A DNA stretch of 32,830 nt from contig JBFIPU010000017.1 in NCBI GenBank assembly GCA_041609995.1, forward strand, positions 1-32,830, written 5' to 3'. Made by a program: the position numbers and the translations under genes. The notes under the pieces were generated by a model. The model saw only the letters and a list, made by a program, of their open reading frames with translations. It was not told the origin of the DNA and made no database searches. Numbering within the stretch: position 1 is the stretch's first letter; the number at the start of each line of letters is the position of its first letter. Source of the stretch: JABDOU01 sp041609995 (GTDB taxonomy: Bacteria; Actinomycetota; Acidimicrobiia; Spongiisociales; SHLN01). This document shows, piece after piece, positions 6,885 through 14,884 of the stretch.

Positions 6885-8473
6885 CCGATGCCATTGTGAT
6901 CGGGGGAGGGCACAACGGGCTCGTCAACGCCGCCTACCTCGCCAAGAGCGGGCTGGAGACGTTGGTGCTGGAACGGCGGCCCTTCGTGGGTGGTGCCGCC
7001 ATCACCGAGGAGCTTCTGCCGGGCTTCAAGTTCACCACCTTCTCATATGCCCTCAGCCTGATCCGCCCCGACATCGTCCAGGATCTCGACCTCGCTGAGC
7101 ACGGTATGAAAGTGCTGCCCCTGCCGCACACGTTTCAGGTCGGACGTAACGGTGAGTACCTCGTGATGAGCGCCGACACGATGGAGAACTACCACGAGAT
7201 TGCCCGCCACTCGCGTAGCGACGCCGAGGCGTATCTCGATTTCGCCCACATGACCGAACGGCTGTGCCATGCCATGAAGCCGCTCATGGACATGGTGCCC
7301 CCCAATGCGTTGAGCGACGACCCCGGCGACCGTAAGGAAATGGCGGCCCTGCAGGAGTACCTGGACGGGCTCGATCCCGACATCAGGGAGTTGCTGGACG
7401 TGATCTGGACGGGGAGTGTGTCCGAGATTCTCGACCGGTATTTCGAGAACGAGTTGGTGAAGTCGCTGCTCGCCTCCAGCTCGATCATCGGCAGCAAGGT
7501 CGGTCCCCGCTCTCCCGGCTCCGCCCTCGTGTGGCTTTACCACGTCATCGGCGAGTACGACGGAGTGTTCGGTGAGTGGGGATTCCACAAAGGCGGCAAT
7601 GGTGGCTTCACCCAGGTATTGGCACGGGCGGCCGAGGCCCTCGGGGTGACCATCCGTGTCGACGCCCCGGTGGCCGAGGTCATCGTCGCAGACGGCGTGG
7701 CCACCGGGGTTCGGCTCGACGATGGCGAGGAGATCCTGGCGCCGGTCGTCGTGAGTGCCCTCGACCCGCGCCGCACGTTCACCCAGCTGGTCGACCCGAC
7801 CACGCTTCCCGACTCCCTCATCGGCCCCATCTCGGAGATGAAGTTCCAGGGCACAGCTGCCAAAGTCAACTTCGCGCTCACCGGGCTGCCACCGTTTCCC
7901 GGTCTAGAGGATCGCCCGGAGGTCTTTGAGGGCTTCACCAACGTTGGTCCCTCGATCGACTATCTGGAGGAGGCTTTTGCCGACTGTGAGGCCGGCCGGT
8001 TCAGCCGCCGGCCCTTTCTCGACGTGTGCGTGCAATCCACCCTCGACCCCGACATGACGCCGCCCGGCAAGCACGTCATGTCCTGCTTCGTGATGTATGC
8101 GCCTTATCACCTGCTGAACGATGACGGGACGCCGGGGGACTGGGATGCCGAGCGCGAGAACCTGGGCGACGCCGTGCAGGAGACGCTCGAGGAGTTCTTT
8201 CCCGGCTTCGCCGATTTGATCATCCACCGTGAGGTGGTGACGCCCCTTGACATCGAACGGACCGTCGGTCTCACCGAAGGCAACATCTTCGCCGGCGAGC
8301 TGTTCGCGGGCCAGATGTTCATGAACCGGCCTGCCCCCGGATGGAACCAGTACCGCACACCCATCAAGGGCTACTACCAGTGCGGGTCCGGCACCCATCC
8401 CGGCGGGTGCGTCATCGGCGGCCCGGGAAAACTCGCTGCGGGCCAGATCCTCGGCGACCTGGTGACCGCCTAG
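6881..8473 (+). CDS. PYROXD2 / phytoene-desaturase-like FAD oxidoreductase
   Basis: The 530-residue protein begins with an FAD-binding Rossmann motif, IVIGGGHNGLVNAAYLAKSG (residues 5-24), followed by LERRPFVGGAA, as in NAD(P)/FAD-dependent oxidoreductases of the carotenoid-desaturase superfamily. The C-terminus has the second FAD contact, YYQCGSGTHPGGCVIGGPGK. Length and the GGGHNGL and SGTHPGG signatures point to the PYROXD2 branch, whose bacterial substrates are mostly unknown, rather than to true phytoene desaturases; no carotenoid gene lies nearby. The ATGA overlap with the GcvT-like gene suggests a joint role in oxidising and demethylating one compound (inference). Confidence 0.85.
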   Translation: MTDAIVIGGGHNGLVNAAYLAKSGLETLVLERRPFVGGAAITEELLPGFKFTTFSYALSLIRPDIVQDLDLAEHGMKVLPLPHTFQVGRNGEYLVMSADTMENYHEIARHSRSDAEAYLDFAHMTERLCHAMKPLMDMVPPNALSDDPGDRKEMAALQEYLDGLDPDIRELLDVIWTGSVSEILDRYFENELVKSLLASSSIIGSKVGPRSPGSALVWLYHVIGEYDGVFGEWGFHKGGNGGFTQVLARAAEALGVTIRVDAPVAEVIVADGVATGVRLDDGEEILAPVVVSALDPRRTFTQLVDPTTLPDSLIGPISEMKFQGTAAKVNFALTGLPPFPGLEDRPEVFEGFTNVGPSIDYLEEAFADCEAGRFSRRPFLDVCVQSTLDPDMTPPGKHVMSCFVMYAPYHLLNDDGTPGDWDAERENLGDAVQETLEEFFPGFADLIIHREVVTPLDIERTVGLTEGNIFAGELFAGQMFMNRPAPGWNQYRTPIKGYYQCGSGTHPGGCVIGGPGKLAAGQILGDLVTA

Positions 8474-8497
8474 GCCGCTCCGCCCACCACGTTGTAC

Positions 8498-8531
8498 CGG
8501 CTCAGCGGCAGCAGGCTTCCGCTCCCAGCCG
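8498..8531 (+). terminator. Possible terminator after the GcvT-like/flavoprotein operon
   Basis: Nested arms CGGCT/AGCCG and AGCGG/CCGCT form an imperfect hairpin in the 86-base gap after the stop at 8473. There is no T run. It lies just before the -10 box of the RimK cassette. Confidence 0.3.
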
Positions 8532-8547
8532 GGCCGATCGGGGCCGG

Positions 8548-8553
8548 TATGAT
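8548..8553 (+). promoter_or_regulatory. -10 box TATGAT, leaderless geometry
   Basis: TATGAT, close to the TATAAT consensus, ends 6 bases before the ATG at 8560, which has no Shine-Dalgarno. It is the probable promoter of the three-gene RimK cassette. Confidence 0.6.
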
Positions 8554-8559
8554 CCGCCG

Positions 8560-8991
8560 ATGCCCAAACAGCTGGTCGGATGGCGGGAGTTCGTGGAACT
8601 TCCCGAGCTCTGTCCCGTTCCCATCAAGGCCAAGGCCGACACCGGGGCCCGGACGTCGGCGCTTCACGCATTTCGGTTGCGACTGAGCGAGCGGGACGGC
8701 GTCAAGTGGGCCGCATTCGAGGTACACCCGGCTCAGCGCAAGTCCCGGCCTTCATACGAGGCCGAAGCGCAGGTCATCGGGTTCCGGCGGGTGCGGTCAT
8801 CGAGTGGGCATTCGGAGCGGCGGCCGGTGATCCGGACCCCGATGAAGATCGGCGCTTATGAGTTCGACATCGACGTGACGCTCACGTCACGGGACACCAT
8901 GGGCTTCCGCCTGCTGCTGGGCCGATCGGCGCTCAGAAAAAGGTTCGCCGTCGATCCCGGCAGCTCCTATGTTGTATCGGGTAAACGATGA
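8560..8991 (+). CDS. Retropepsin-like 'ATP-dependent zinc protease' (RimK-associated)
   Basis: The 143-residue product has the aspartic-protease active-site motif ADTGARTSALHA (Asp27-Thr-Gly) and later FRLLLGRSAL, the second half of a retropepsin-like barrel. This family (often labelled ATP-dependent zinc protease) is repeatedly found next to RimK ligases. In Pseudomonas a homologous protease, RimB, acts with RimK on ribosomal protein S6. Here the stop overlaps the rimK-like start by four bases (ATGA), consistent with a shared task of adding and trimming amino-acid tails. The upstream open frame from 8341 covers the preceding gene and lacks homology. Despite the family label, the visible motif is of aspartic type. 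Confidence 0.85.
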   Translation: MPKQLVGWREFVELPELCPVPIKAKADTGARTSALHAFRLRLSERDGVKWAAFEVHPAQRKSRPSYEAEAQVIGFRRVRSSSGHSERRPVIRTPMKIGAYEFDIDVTLTSRDTMGFRLLLGRSALRKRFAVDPGSSYVVSGKR

Positions 8992-10187
8992 AACTGGCGA
9001 TCCTCTCCCGAGCACCGGAGGCGTACTCGACGCGCCGGCTCAAAGCAGCAGCCGCCGACCGCGGCCACAAGGCCCGTGTCCTCAACACGCTCCGTTTCTC
9101 GATCGACCTCGCCGGGGACGAGCCCGACCTGCAGTACCGGGGAAAGCTCTTGTCCCATTACGACGCGATCTTGCCCCGGATCGGGGCCTCCATCACGTTC
9201 TTTGGGATCGCGGTCGTCCGCCAGTTCGAGCAGATGGACGTCTACACCCCGAACACGTCGAATGGAATTGCCAATTCGAGAGACAAGCTCCGCTCCATCC
9301 AGATTCTGTCCCGTCACCGCATCCGCATTCCGGCCACGACGTTCGTGCGCGACCGGGCCGATGTTCTGCCCGCCATCGAGCGCGTGGGCGGAGCCCCGGT
9401 GGTCATCAAACTGCTCGAAGGCACCCAGGGGATCGGGGTGATCCTGGCACCGGACACCAAGGTTGCCGAGGCCGTGATCGAGACGTTGCAGAGCACCCGC
9501 CAGAACGTATTGATCCAGCGGTTTGTGGCCGAGAGCAAGGGCCGGGACATCCGGGCACTGGTGATCGGCGATCGGGTGGTGGCGGCCATGCGCCGTCGGG
9601 CCCAGGAGGGCGAATTCCGTTCCAACCTCCACCGGGGTGGAACCAGCGAGGCGATCGACATCGATCCGAAGTACGAACGGGTGGCCGTGCAGTCGGCCCA
9701 GATCATGGGGCTGCGCGTGGCCGGTGTCGACATGCTCGAGACGGACAAGGGACCATTGGTGCTGGAAGTGAACTCATCTCCCGGGCTCGAGGGCATCGAG
9801 ACCGCCACCGACCTCGACATCGCCGGGGCCATCGTCGACTTCATCGATCGCCAGACTGCTTTTCCCGAACTCGATGTGCGGCAGCGGCTGACGGTCAGCA
9901 CCGGATACGGGGTGGCCGAAATCCTCGTACGGGACGGTTCGGAGCTCGTGGGCAAGTCGATCAAGGACTCCGCTTTGCGCCAGCGGGATATCACGGTGTT
10001 GACGCTGAACCGGGGCCACACGGTGATCCCCAATCCGCGCCAGGATCGGGTTCTCGAGCCGGAGGACCGTTTGCTCTGCTTCGGGAAGCTGGAATCCATG
10101 CGCGATCTGGTACCGGAGCGGCGCCGGCGCCTCCGGAAGGTCGAGCCGCTTCCGTCCGAGCCGCTTGGTGACGAACACGTTGAATGA
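8988..10187 (+). CDS. rimK: RimK-type ATP-grasp ligase with C-terminal RCK_C (TrkA-C) domain
   Basis: Residues 1-295 are a RimK-type ATP-grasp ligase: LPRIGASITFFGIAVVRQFE, PVVIKLLEGTQGIGV (about 137-151), GRDIRALVIGD, NLHRGG and GVDMLETDKGPLVLEVNSSP (247-265), the metal-binding end of the active site. RimK adds glutamate residues to the C-terminus of ribosomal protein S6, while relatives make other amino-acid amides. Residues about 300-378 are an extra domain with the TrkA-C/RCK_C pattern (VAEILVRDGSELVGKSIKDS, DITVLTLNRG, LEPEDRLLCFG), known elsewhere for binding regulatory ligands such as c-di-AMP or nucleotides. E. coli RimK, at 300 residues, lacks it. The gene overlaps its neighbours on both sides. 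Confidence 0.85.
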   Translation: MKLAILSRAPEAYSTRRLKAAAADRGHKARVLNTLRFSIDLAGDEPDLQYRGKLLSHYDAILPRIGASITFFGIAVVRQFEQMDVYTPNTSNGIANSRDKLRSIQILSRHRIRIPATTFVRDRADVLPAIERVGGAPVVIKLLEGTQGIGVILAPDTKVAEAVIETLQSTRQNVLIQRFVAESKGRDIRALVIGDRVVAAMRRRAQEGEFRSNLHRGGTSEAIDIDPKYERVAVQSAQIMGLRVAGVDMLETDKGPLVLEVNSSPGLEGIETATDLDIAGAIVDFIDRQTAFPELDVRQRLTVSTGYGVAEILVRDGSELVGKSIKDSALRQRDITVLTLNRGHTVIPNPRQDRVLEPEDRLLCFGKLESMRDLVPERRRRLRKVEPLPSEPLGDEHVE

Positions 10188-11133
10188 GGTCCTCCAGATC
10201 GCCGAGGTGACGGTGAAGCCCGGCACGGTGAAGAAGCTGGAGCTCCCCATCGCCCGGCTCATGTCGGGAACGCCGGTATCGCTCCCCATCCTCGTGTACC
10301 ACGGCCGAAAGCCGGGACCCACGGTGTGGCTGAGCAGCGCCATCCACGGCGACGAGATCGGTGGAGTCGAAATCATCCGGCGTGTGACCGAGCGGCTGGA
10401 TCCGAAGTCGATGAGCGGGACGGTGCTGGCGGTGCCGGTCGTCAACGTCCACGGGTTCAACTCCGATGATCGATATCTGCCCGACCGGCGTGATCTCAAC
10501 CGTTCATTTCCGGGATCACCGCGGGGGTCGCTCGCCTCCCGGCTGGCCCACCTCCTGATGACGGAGGTCGTCAGCCGGTGTGGAGTCGGCATCGATCTGC
10601 ACACCGGTTCCAACCAGCGGACCAATCTCCCGCAGATCCGGGCAAACCTGGAAGACCCCGAGACCCTGGCCCTGGCAGAGGCATTTTCGCCTCCCATCGC
10701 CATCCACTCACGCATTCGGGATGGCTCGCTGCGTCAGGCCGCAACCGAGGCCGGGTCACGGGTGCTGCTGTACGAAGGGGGTGAGGCGTCCCGGTTCGAT
10801 GGTCCCGCCATCGTCGCCGGTCGCGACGGCATCCTCCGCGTGCTCGAATCGCTAGGCGTGATCGGCGGTGCTCCACCAGACGGCGGCGGGATGTTGGTCT
10901 CCTGGAAAAGCCGCTGGGTGCGGGCCGGCAGGAGCGGCATCTTCGGCCTCGAGGTCCAGCTCGGCGACCGGGTCGCCAAGGGAGATGTGGTGGGCACGAT
11001 TCGCGATCCATTCGGAAAGCGACTCGGATCGGTCAAGGCCCGGGTATCGGGCATGATCATCGGCCACACCCAGCACCCGCTGGTGAACCAGGGTGATGGC
11101 GTGGCACACATCGCAGAGCTCGAGGTCGCCTGA
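10168..11133 (+). CDS. Succinylglutamate desuccinylase / aspartoacylase-like metallohydrolase
   Basis: The 321-residue product carries the AstE/AspA (M14-like) zinc site: SSAIHGDEIGG (His60, Glu63), DLNRSFPG (109-116), IDLHTGS (His145) and the catalytic Glu in LLYEGGE (Glu203). A C-terminal barrel-sandwich follows (GIFGLEVQLGDRVAKGDVVG). It hydrolyses an amide bond of an acylated amino acid; the link to rimK suggests removal or recycling of the RimK product (inference). It overlaps rimK by 20 bases; TTG at 10165 or 10180 are alternative starts. No ast arginine-degradation genes are present, which argues against a true AstE. Confidence 0.85.
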   Translation: MTNTLNEVLQIAEVTVKPGTVKKLELPIARLMSGTPVSLPILVYHGRKPGPTVWLSSAIHGDEIGGVEIIRRVTERLDPKSMSGTVLAVPVVNVHGFNSDDRYLPDRRDLNRSFPGSPRGSLASRLAHLLMTEVVSRCGVGIDLHTGSNQRTNLPQIRANLEDPETLALAEAFSPPIAIHSRIRDGSLRQAATEAGSRVLLYEGGEASRFDGPAIVAGRDGILRVLESLGVIGGAPPDGGGMLVSWKSRWVRAGRSGIFGLEVQLGDRVAKGDVVGTIRDPFGKRLGSVKARVSGMIIGHTQHPLVNQGDGVAHIAELEVA

Positions 11134-11165
11134 TTTCCGCGGTCGGGGGAGGTCCACCGGACGCA

Positions 11166-11171
11166 TAGAGT
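11166..11171 (+). promoter_or_regulatory. -10 box TAGAGT of ligA, leaderless geometry
   Basis: TAGAGT ends 7 bases before the ligA ATG at 11179, and there is no Shine-Dalgarno. It lies in a 45-base gap after the metallohydrolase gene, so ligA probably has its own promoter. Confidence 0.5.
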
Positions 11172-11178
11172 CAATACG

Positions 11179-13215
11179 ATGGATGTCGCCAACCGCATCG
11201 ACGAGTTGCGCCGCCTGCTGCGCGAGCACTCCCACGCCTACTACGTGCTCGACCAGCCCACCATCCCCGACGCCGAGTACGACTTCCTGTATCGGGAGTT
11301 GGAGGAGTTGGAGGCCGCCAACCCGGAGTTGATCACATCGGACTCTCCCACGCAGCGGGTGGGGGCGCCGGCAGACGCCCTGTTCAGCAGCGTCCGGCAC
11401 CGGGCGGCGTTGTTCAGCCTCGACAACGCCGAGACGCCCGAGCACCTGGATGCCTGGCTTGAAAAAGCCGAGCGGTTGCTCGGCCGGACTCCGGGCGGTT
11501 TCGTGTGTGAGCTCAAGATCGACGGTGCCGCCATGTCGCTCACCTACGAGAACGGAGTACTCACCCGGGCGGCCACCCGGGGCGACGGCACGACGGGCGA
11601 AGACGTCACCGCCAACGTCCGCACCATCCAATCGGTTCCGTTGCGCACCCTCAAACCGGCGCCTGCTGTCATGGAGGTGCGGGGGGAGATCTACATGCCC
11701 GTATCGGCGTTCGACAAACTGAACGAAGAACAGGCGGCGGCCGGTGGCCAGGTGTACGTCAACCCCCGCAACATGGCGGCCGGCTCGGTCCGGCAGAAAG
11801 ATCCGGCCGTCACGGCCTCGCGCGCATTGGCGATCTGGACTTACCAGATCGGCTACCAGGAGGGCGGGCCTTCGTTTGCCTCCCACTGGGAGAGCATCGA
11901 ATACCTGCGGGAGCTCGGTTTTCCGGTCAATCCCAAGTCGAAACGCGTGGAGACGCTGGACGAGGTCAAGAAGTATGTGGCCGCAGCCGAAAAAACCCGC
12001 CACGGTGAGGGCGGGCTGGACTACCAGACGGACGGTGTCGTGATCAAGGTGGACTCCCTGGCCGACCAGAACGAGCTCGGCTACACCGCCCGCGCCCCCC
12101 GTTGGGCGATCGCCTACAAGTTCCCGCCCGAGGAGCGCACCAGCAAGCTCGTCGACATTCACGTCAACGTGGGGCGGACGGGCAACGTCACCCCGTTTGC
12201 CGAGGTGGAGCCGATCTTCGTGGGTGGGGCCAACGTCCGCATGGCGACGCTGCACAATGAAAAGGAACTGCAGCGCAAGGACGTGCGCATCGGGGACACG
12301 GTGATCGTCCGGCGGGCGGGCGATGTGATCCCCGAAATCGTCGGCCCGGTCCTGTCGGATCGCAAGGGAGACCCGCCCATCTGGCACATGCCCGCCGAAT
12401 GTCCGTTCTGTGGCCACGCCATCGTCACTCCGGAAGGAGAAGCCCGCGCCAAGTGCACGGGAGGGTTCGCCTGCCCCAGCCGCCTCCGGGAGTGGCTGTT
12501 CTATTTCGCCAGCCGGGGCGGCATGGACATCGAGGGTCTTGGCTACAAGACCGTCGACCTCCTGTTGGAAGAGGGGCTCATCAAGGATGCCGCCGACATC
12601 TACCGGCTGAAGGTCGAAGACCTGCTGGGTCGGGAAGGCTGGGGGGAGGTGTCGACCAACAACCTGATCACCGCCATCGAGGCATCGAAGGATCGACCGG
12701 TTTCCAAACTGCTGACGGCGCTGGGCATCAATCTGGTCGGCCCGACCGTATCCACCACCCTCATCCGGGAGTTCCGGTCGCTCGACCGACTGGCCGAGGC
12801 GTCCGCCGAGGAGATCGAGGCCATCGACGGCATCGGATCGGAGATCGCCCGCACGATCACCGAATGGTTCGCCGACTCCGACAACCAAGGGCTCATCACC
12901 CGGCTCCGCCAGGCGGGACTGCGTTTCGAACAACCCGAGCCAGAAGGTGGATTCAGCGACCTGCTGCAGGGGGTGACGCTGGTCATCACCGGCACACTCG
13001 ACGGCTTCACGCGGGAAGAGGCGAAGGCGGCAGCCGAGGCGGCCGGCGCCAAAGTCACGGGATCGGTGTCCAAACGCACAACGGCGCTGTTGGCAGGGGC
13101 CAATGCCGGAAGCAAGCTCGCCAAAGCCGAATCGCTCGGGATTCCCGTCATTGACGAGATCACCTTCGCCCAGCTGTTGGAGCAGGGGCCGGCGGCGCTC
13201 GAACAGGCCGGCTGA
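11179..13215 (+). CDS. ligA: NAD-dependent DNA ligase LigA
   Basis: The 678-residue protein has the full bacterial LigA order: domain Ia with AYYVLDQPTIPDAEYD (20-35), the adenylation motif ELKIDG with catalytic Lys113, an OB-fold, a four-cysteine zinc finger (ECPFCGHA then CTGGFAC), helix-hairpin-helix repeats (about 490-590) and a C-terminal BRCT domain (about 595-670, TLVITGTLDGFTREEAKAAA). It seals nicks during replication and repair using NAD. Length is typical. The ATG at 11179 gives the standard N-terminus. The LLM oxidoreductase gene follows after 14 bases and is probably co-transcribed. Confidence 0.97.
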   Translation: MDVANRIDELRRLLREHSHAYYVLDQPTIPDAEYDFLYRELEELEAANPELITSDSPTQRVGAPADALFSSVRHRAALFSLDNAETPEHLDAWLEKAERLLGRTPGGFVCELKIDGAAMSLTYENGVLTRAATRGDGTTGEDVTANVRTIQSVPLRTLKPAPAVMEVRGEIYMPVSAFDKLNEEQAAAGGQVYVNPRNMAAGSVRQKDPAVTASRALAIWTYQIGYQEGGPSFASHWESIEYLRELGFPVNPKSKRVETLDEVKKYVAAAEKTRHGEGGLDYQTDGVVIKVDSLADQNELGYTARAPRWAIAYKFPPEERTSKLVDIHVNVGRTGNVTPFAEVEPIFVGGANVRMATLHNEKELQRKDVRIGDTVIVRRAGDVIPEIVGPVLSDRKGDPPIWHMPAECPFCGHAIVTPEGEARAKCTGGFACPSRLREWLFYFASRGGMDIEGLGYKTVDLLLEEGLIKDAADIYRLKVEDLLGREGWGEVSTNNLITAIEASKDRPVSKLLTALGINLVGPTVSTTLIREFRSLDRLAEASAEEIEAIDGIGSEIARTITEWFADSDNQGLITRLRQAGLRFEQPEPEGGFSDLLQGVTLVITGTLDGFTREEAKAAAEAAGAKVTGSVSKRTTALLAGANAGSKLAKAESLGIPVIDEITFAQLLEQGPAALEQAG

Positions 13216-13229
13216 GGAGTAACACCGCT

Positions 13230-14252
13230 ATGGAGATCGGCATCGACAGTTTCGCCGCCTACCGCCCAGAGACCGGCGGGCCCGAAGCCCGGCAGCGAGC
13301 CATGGCCGAACTGCTGGAACGGATCGAGGTCGCCGACGAGGTCGGTCTCGATGTCTTCGGGGTCGGCGAGCATCACCGACCCGAGTTTCTCGATTCGGCC
13401 CAGACCCTCATCCTGGCCGCCGCTTCCGCCCGTACCAGCAACATTCGTCTCACCAGCGCGGTCACCGTGCTCAGCGCCGCCGATCCCGTGCGGGTGTTCC
13501 AAAACTTCGCGACGCTCGACCTCATCTCCGGTGGGCGGGCCGAGATGGTTGTCGGCCGGGGATCGTTCGTCGACGCCTACCCCCTGTTCGGCCTCGATCT
13601 GGCGGACTACGACGCCCTCTTTTCCGAGAAACTGGAGCTACTGCTGCGCATCCGCCACAACGAGCGGGTGACGTGGTCGGGGAGTTTCCGCCCCCCGCTC
13701 GAGGATCAGCCCGTGTATCCGAGACCGGTGCAGGAACCATTCCCGATCTGGGTCGGGGTGGGAGGCACCCCCGCCTCCTTCGTCCGCGCCGGGATGTACG
13801 GACTGCCGCTGATGGTGGCCGTGATCGGGGGCGAAACCCATCGTTTCGCCCCGCTCGTCGAGCTGTACCGTCGGGCGGCCGCCGAGGCGGGCCACCCGCC
13901 GGAGAAGCTACGGGTCGGGCTGCACTCGCTCGGGTATGTCGCCGAGGACGGCGATCAGGCAGTCGCCGACTACTTCCCCGGCTACCGAGACATGTTCAAC
14001 CGGATTGGGCGAGAACGCGGGTGGCCGCCCGTCACGAGGGAGGCTTTCGACGCCCAGAACGGCCCCACCGGCGCCCTGCTGGTCGGCGGTCCCGAGGAGG
14101 TGGCCGCCAAGATTCTGCGGCATTCGCAGGCGCTGGGTGGCATCTCGAGGTTCACGTTCATGATGGACAACGCCGGGCTCACCCACGACCAGCTCACACG
14201 TTCGTACGCGCTCATCGCCGACGAGGTGGCACCCCTCGTCACCGCCGATTGA
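13230..14252 (+). CDS. LLM-class flavin-dependent oxidoreductase
   Basis: The 340-residue protein has the luciferase-like TIM-barrel pattern: EIGIDSFAAYRP at the start, VGLDVFGVGEHHRPEFLDSA (about 38-57), NIRLTSAVTVLSAADPVRVF and SGGRAEMVVGRGSF, then PIWVGVGGTPASFVRAG. Relatives use FMN or F420; the cofactor and substrate are not evident here. LLM enzymes are numerous in actinobacteria. GAGGAG lies 10 bases before the ATG. The gene follows ligA by 14 bases, and its stop faces that of the pyrophosphatase gene 45 bases away. Confidence 0.88.
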   Translation: MEIGIDSFAAYRPETGGPEARQRAMAELLERIEVADEVGLDVFGVGEHHRPEFLDSAQTLILAAASARTSNIRLTSAVTVLSAADPVRVFQNFATLDLISGGRAEMVVGRGSFVDAYPLFGLDLADYDALFSEKLELLLRIRHNERVTWSGSFRPPLEDQPVYPRPVQEPFPIWVGVGGTPASFVRAGMYGLPLMVAVIGGETHRFAPLVELYRRAAAEAGHPPEKLRVGLHSLGYVAEDGDQAVADYFPGYRDMFNRIGRERGWPPVTREAFDAQNGPTGALLVGGPEEVAAKILRHSQALGGISRFTFMMDNAGLTHDQLTRSYALIADEVAPLVTAD

Positions 14253-14297
14253 GCCAACGGCGCCAGAATTCGCCGATGCCTGGAACCGGCGGCCGGC

Positions 14298-14774
14298 TCA
14301 GCGGACGGCGGCCCGGGCCGCCTCGATCACGCTGAACGCCTCGGCCGCCGGCCGCCAGCCGAGAACAGCGGTCTTCTTGTCCTCGAGCTCCTTGTACACG
14401 CTGAAGAAATGTTCCAGCTCGCGTAGCAGGTGGGCCGGAACATCATCGAGGTCATGGGCGTCGACCCACAGGGGATCCCCCGTGGGGACGCCGAGCACCT
14501 TGTGATCGTCCTGGCCCTGATCTTCCATGAGGAACAATCCGAGCGGCCGGATTCGGATGTGGCAGCCGGGGAATGTGGGCTCGCTGACGAGAGCCATCGC
14601 GTCGAGCGGGTCGCCATCGTCGGCCAGGGTGTCAGGAAAGAAGCCGTAGTCGGCCGGGTAGCGGGTGGCGGTGAACAACATGCGATCGAGGAAGATGTCG
14701 CCCGAATCGTGGTCCATCTCGTATTTGTTGCGGCTCCCTTTCGGGATCTCGACGATCATGGTCACAGCGTCCAT
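14298..14774 (-). CDS. ppa: Inorganic pyrophosphatase (family I)
   Basis: The 158-residue product is a typical soluble family I pyrophosphatase: EIPKGSRNKYEMDHDSG (9-25), DYGFFPDTLADDGDPLDAM with metal ligands Asp53, Asp55 and Asp58, GDPLWVDAHDLDDVP, and HFFSVYKELEDKK. It hydrolyses the pyrophosphate released by biosynthetic reactions in the cytoplasm. The ATG at 14774 gives the usual N-terminus five residues before the conserved core; an internal ATG at 14759 would cut into it. A TAGCTT box lies 8 bases upstream. It is downstream of corA but separated by three hairpins. Confidence 0.96.
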   Translation of the reverse strand: MDAVTMIVEIPKGSRNKYEMDHDSGDIFLDRMLFTATRYPADYGFFPDTLADDGDPLDAMALVSEPTFPGCHIRIRPLGLFLMEDQGQDDHKVLGVPTGDPLWVDAHDLDDVPAHLLRELEHFFSVYKELEDKKTAVLGWRPAAEAFSVIEAARAAVR

Positions 14775-14782
14775 CTGTGTGA

Positions 14783-14788
14783 AAGCTA
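14783..14788 (-). promoter_or_regulatory. -10 box TAGCTT of ppa
   Basis: TAGCTT ends 8 bases before the ppa ATG, with no Shine-Dalgarno between. This is near-leaderless geometry. Confidence 0.4.
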
Positions 14789-14794
14789 GCTGTC

Positions 14795-14884
14795 GACCCG
14801 GAACGCCGGGCCGTCCGGGTCCGAGGCCCGCCGGGCTCGGTGTCGGTGTTGCAGGCTGCGTCTTGAGGGCGGTCCGATGGACCG
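14795..14884 (-). terminator. Three tandem hairpins after corA
   Basis: Directly after the corA stop (14885) on the minus strand are: CGGTCC-GAT-GGACCG (14870-14884, perfect 6-base stem); a near-palindrome at 14821-14840 built on GCCCG/CGGGC; and GACCCGGA paired with TCCGGGTC (14795-14821, perfect 8-base stem). None has a T run. Together they probably insulate ppa from corA transcription. Confidence 0.6.

Noticed and set aside
10852..12933. A 693-codon open frame antisense to ligA
   Set aside because: Its translation is Arg/Gly/Asp-rich without domain patterns, and the opposite strand encodes a complete LigA. It is a shadow caused by high G+C.
14253..14297. A terminator between the LLM oxidoreductase gene and ppa
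   Set aside because: Only short arms (CGGCG/CGCCG, TGAGCC/GGCTCA) are seen, with no strong hairpin or T run.
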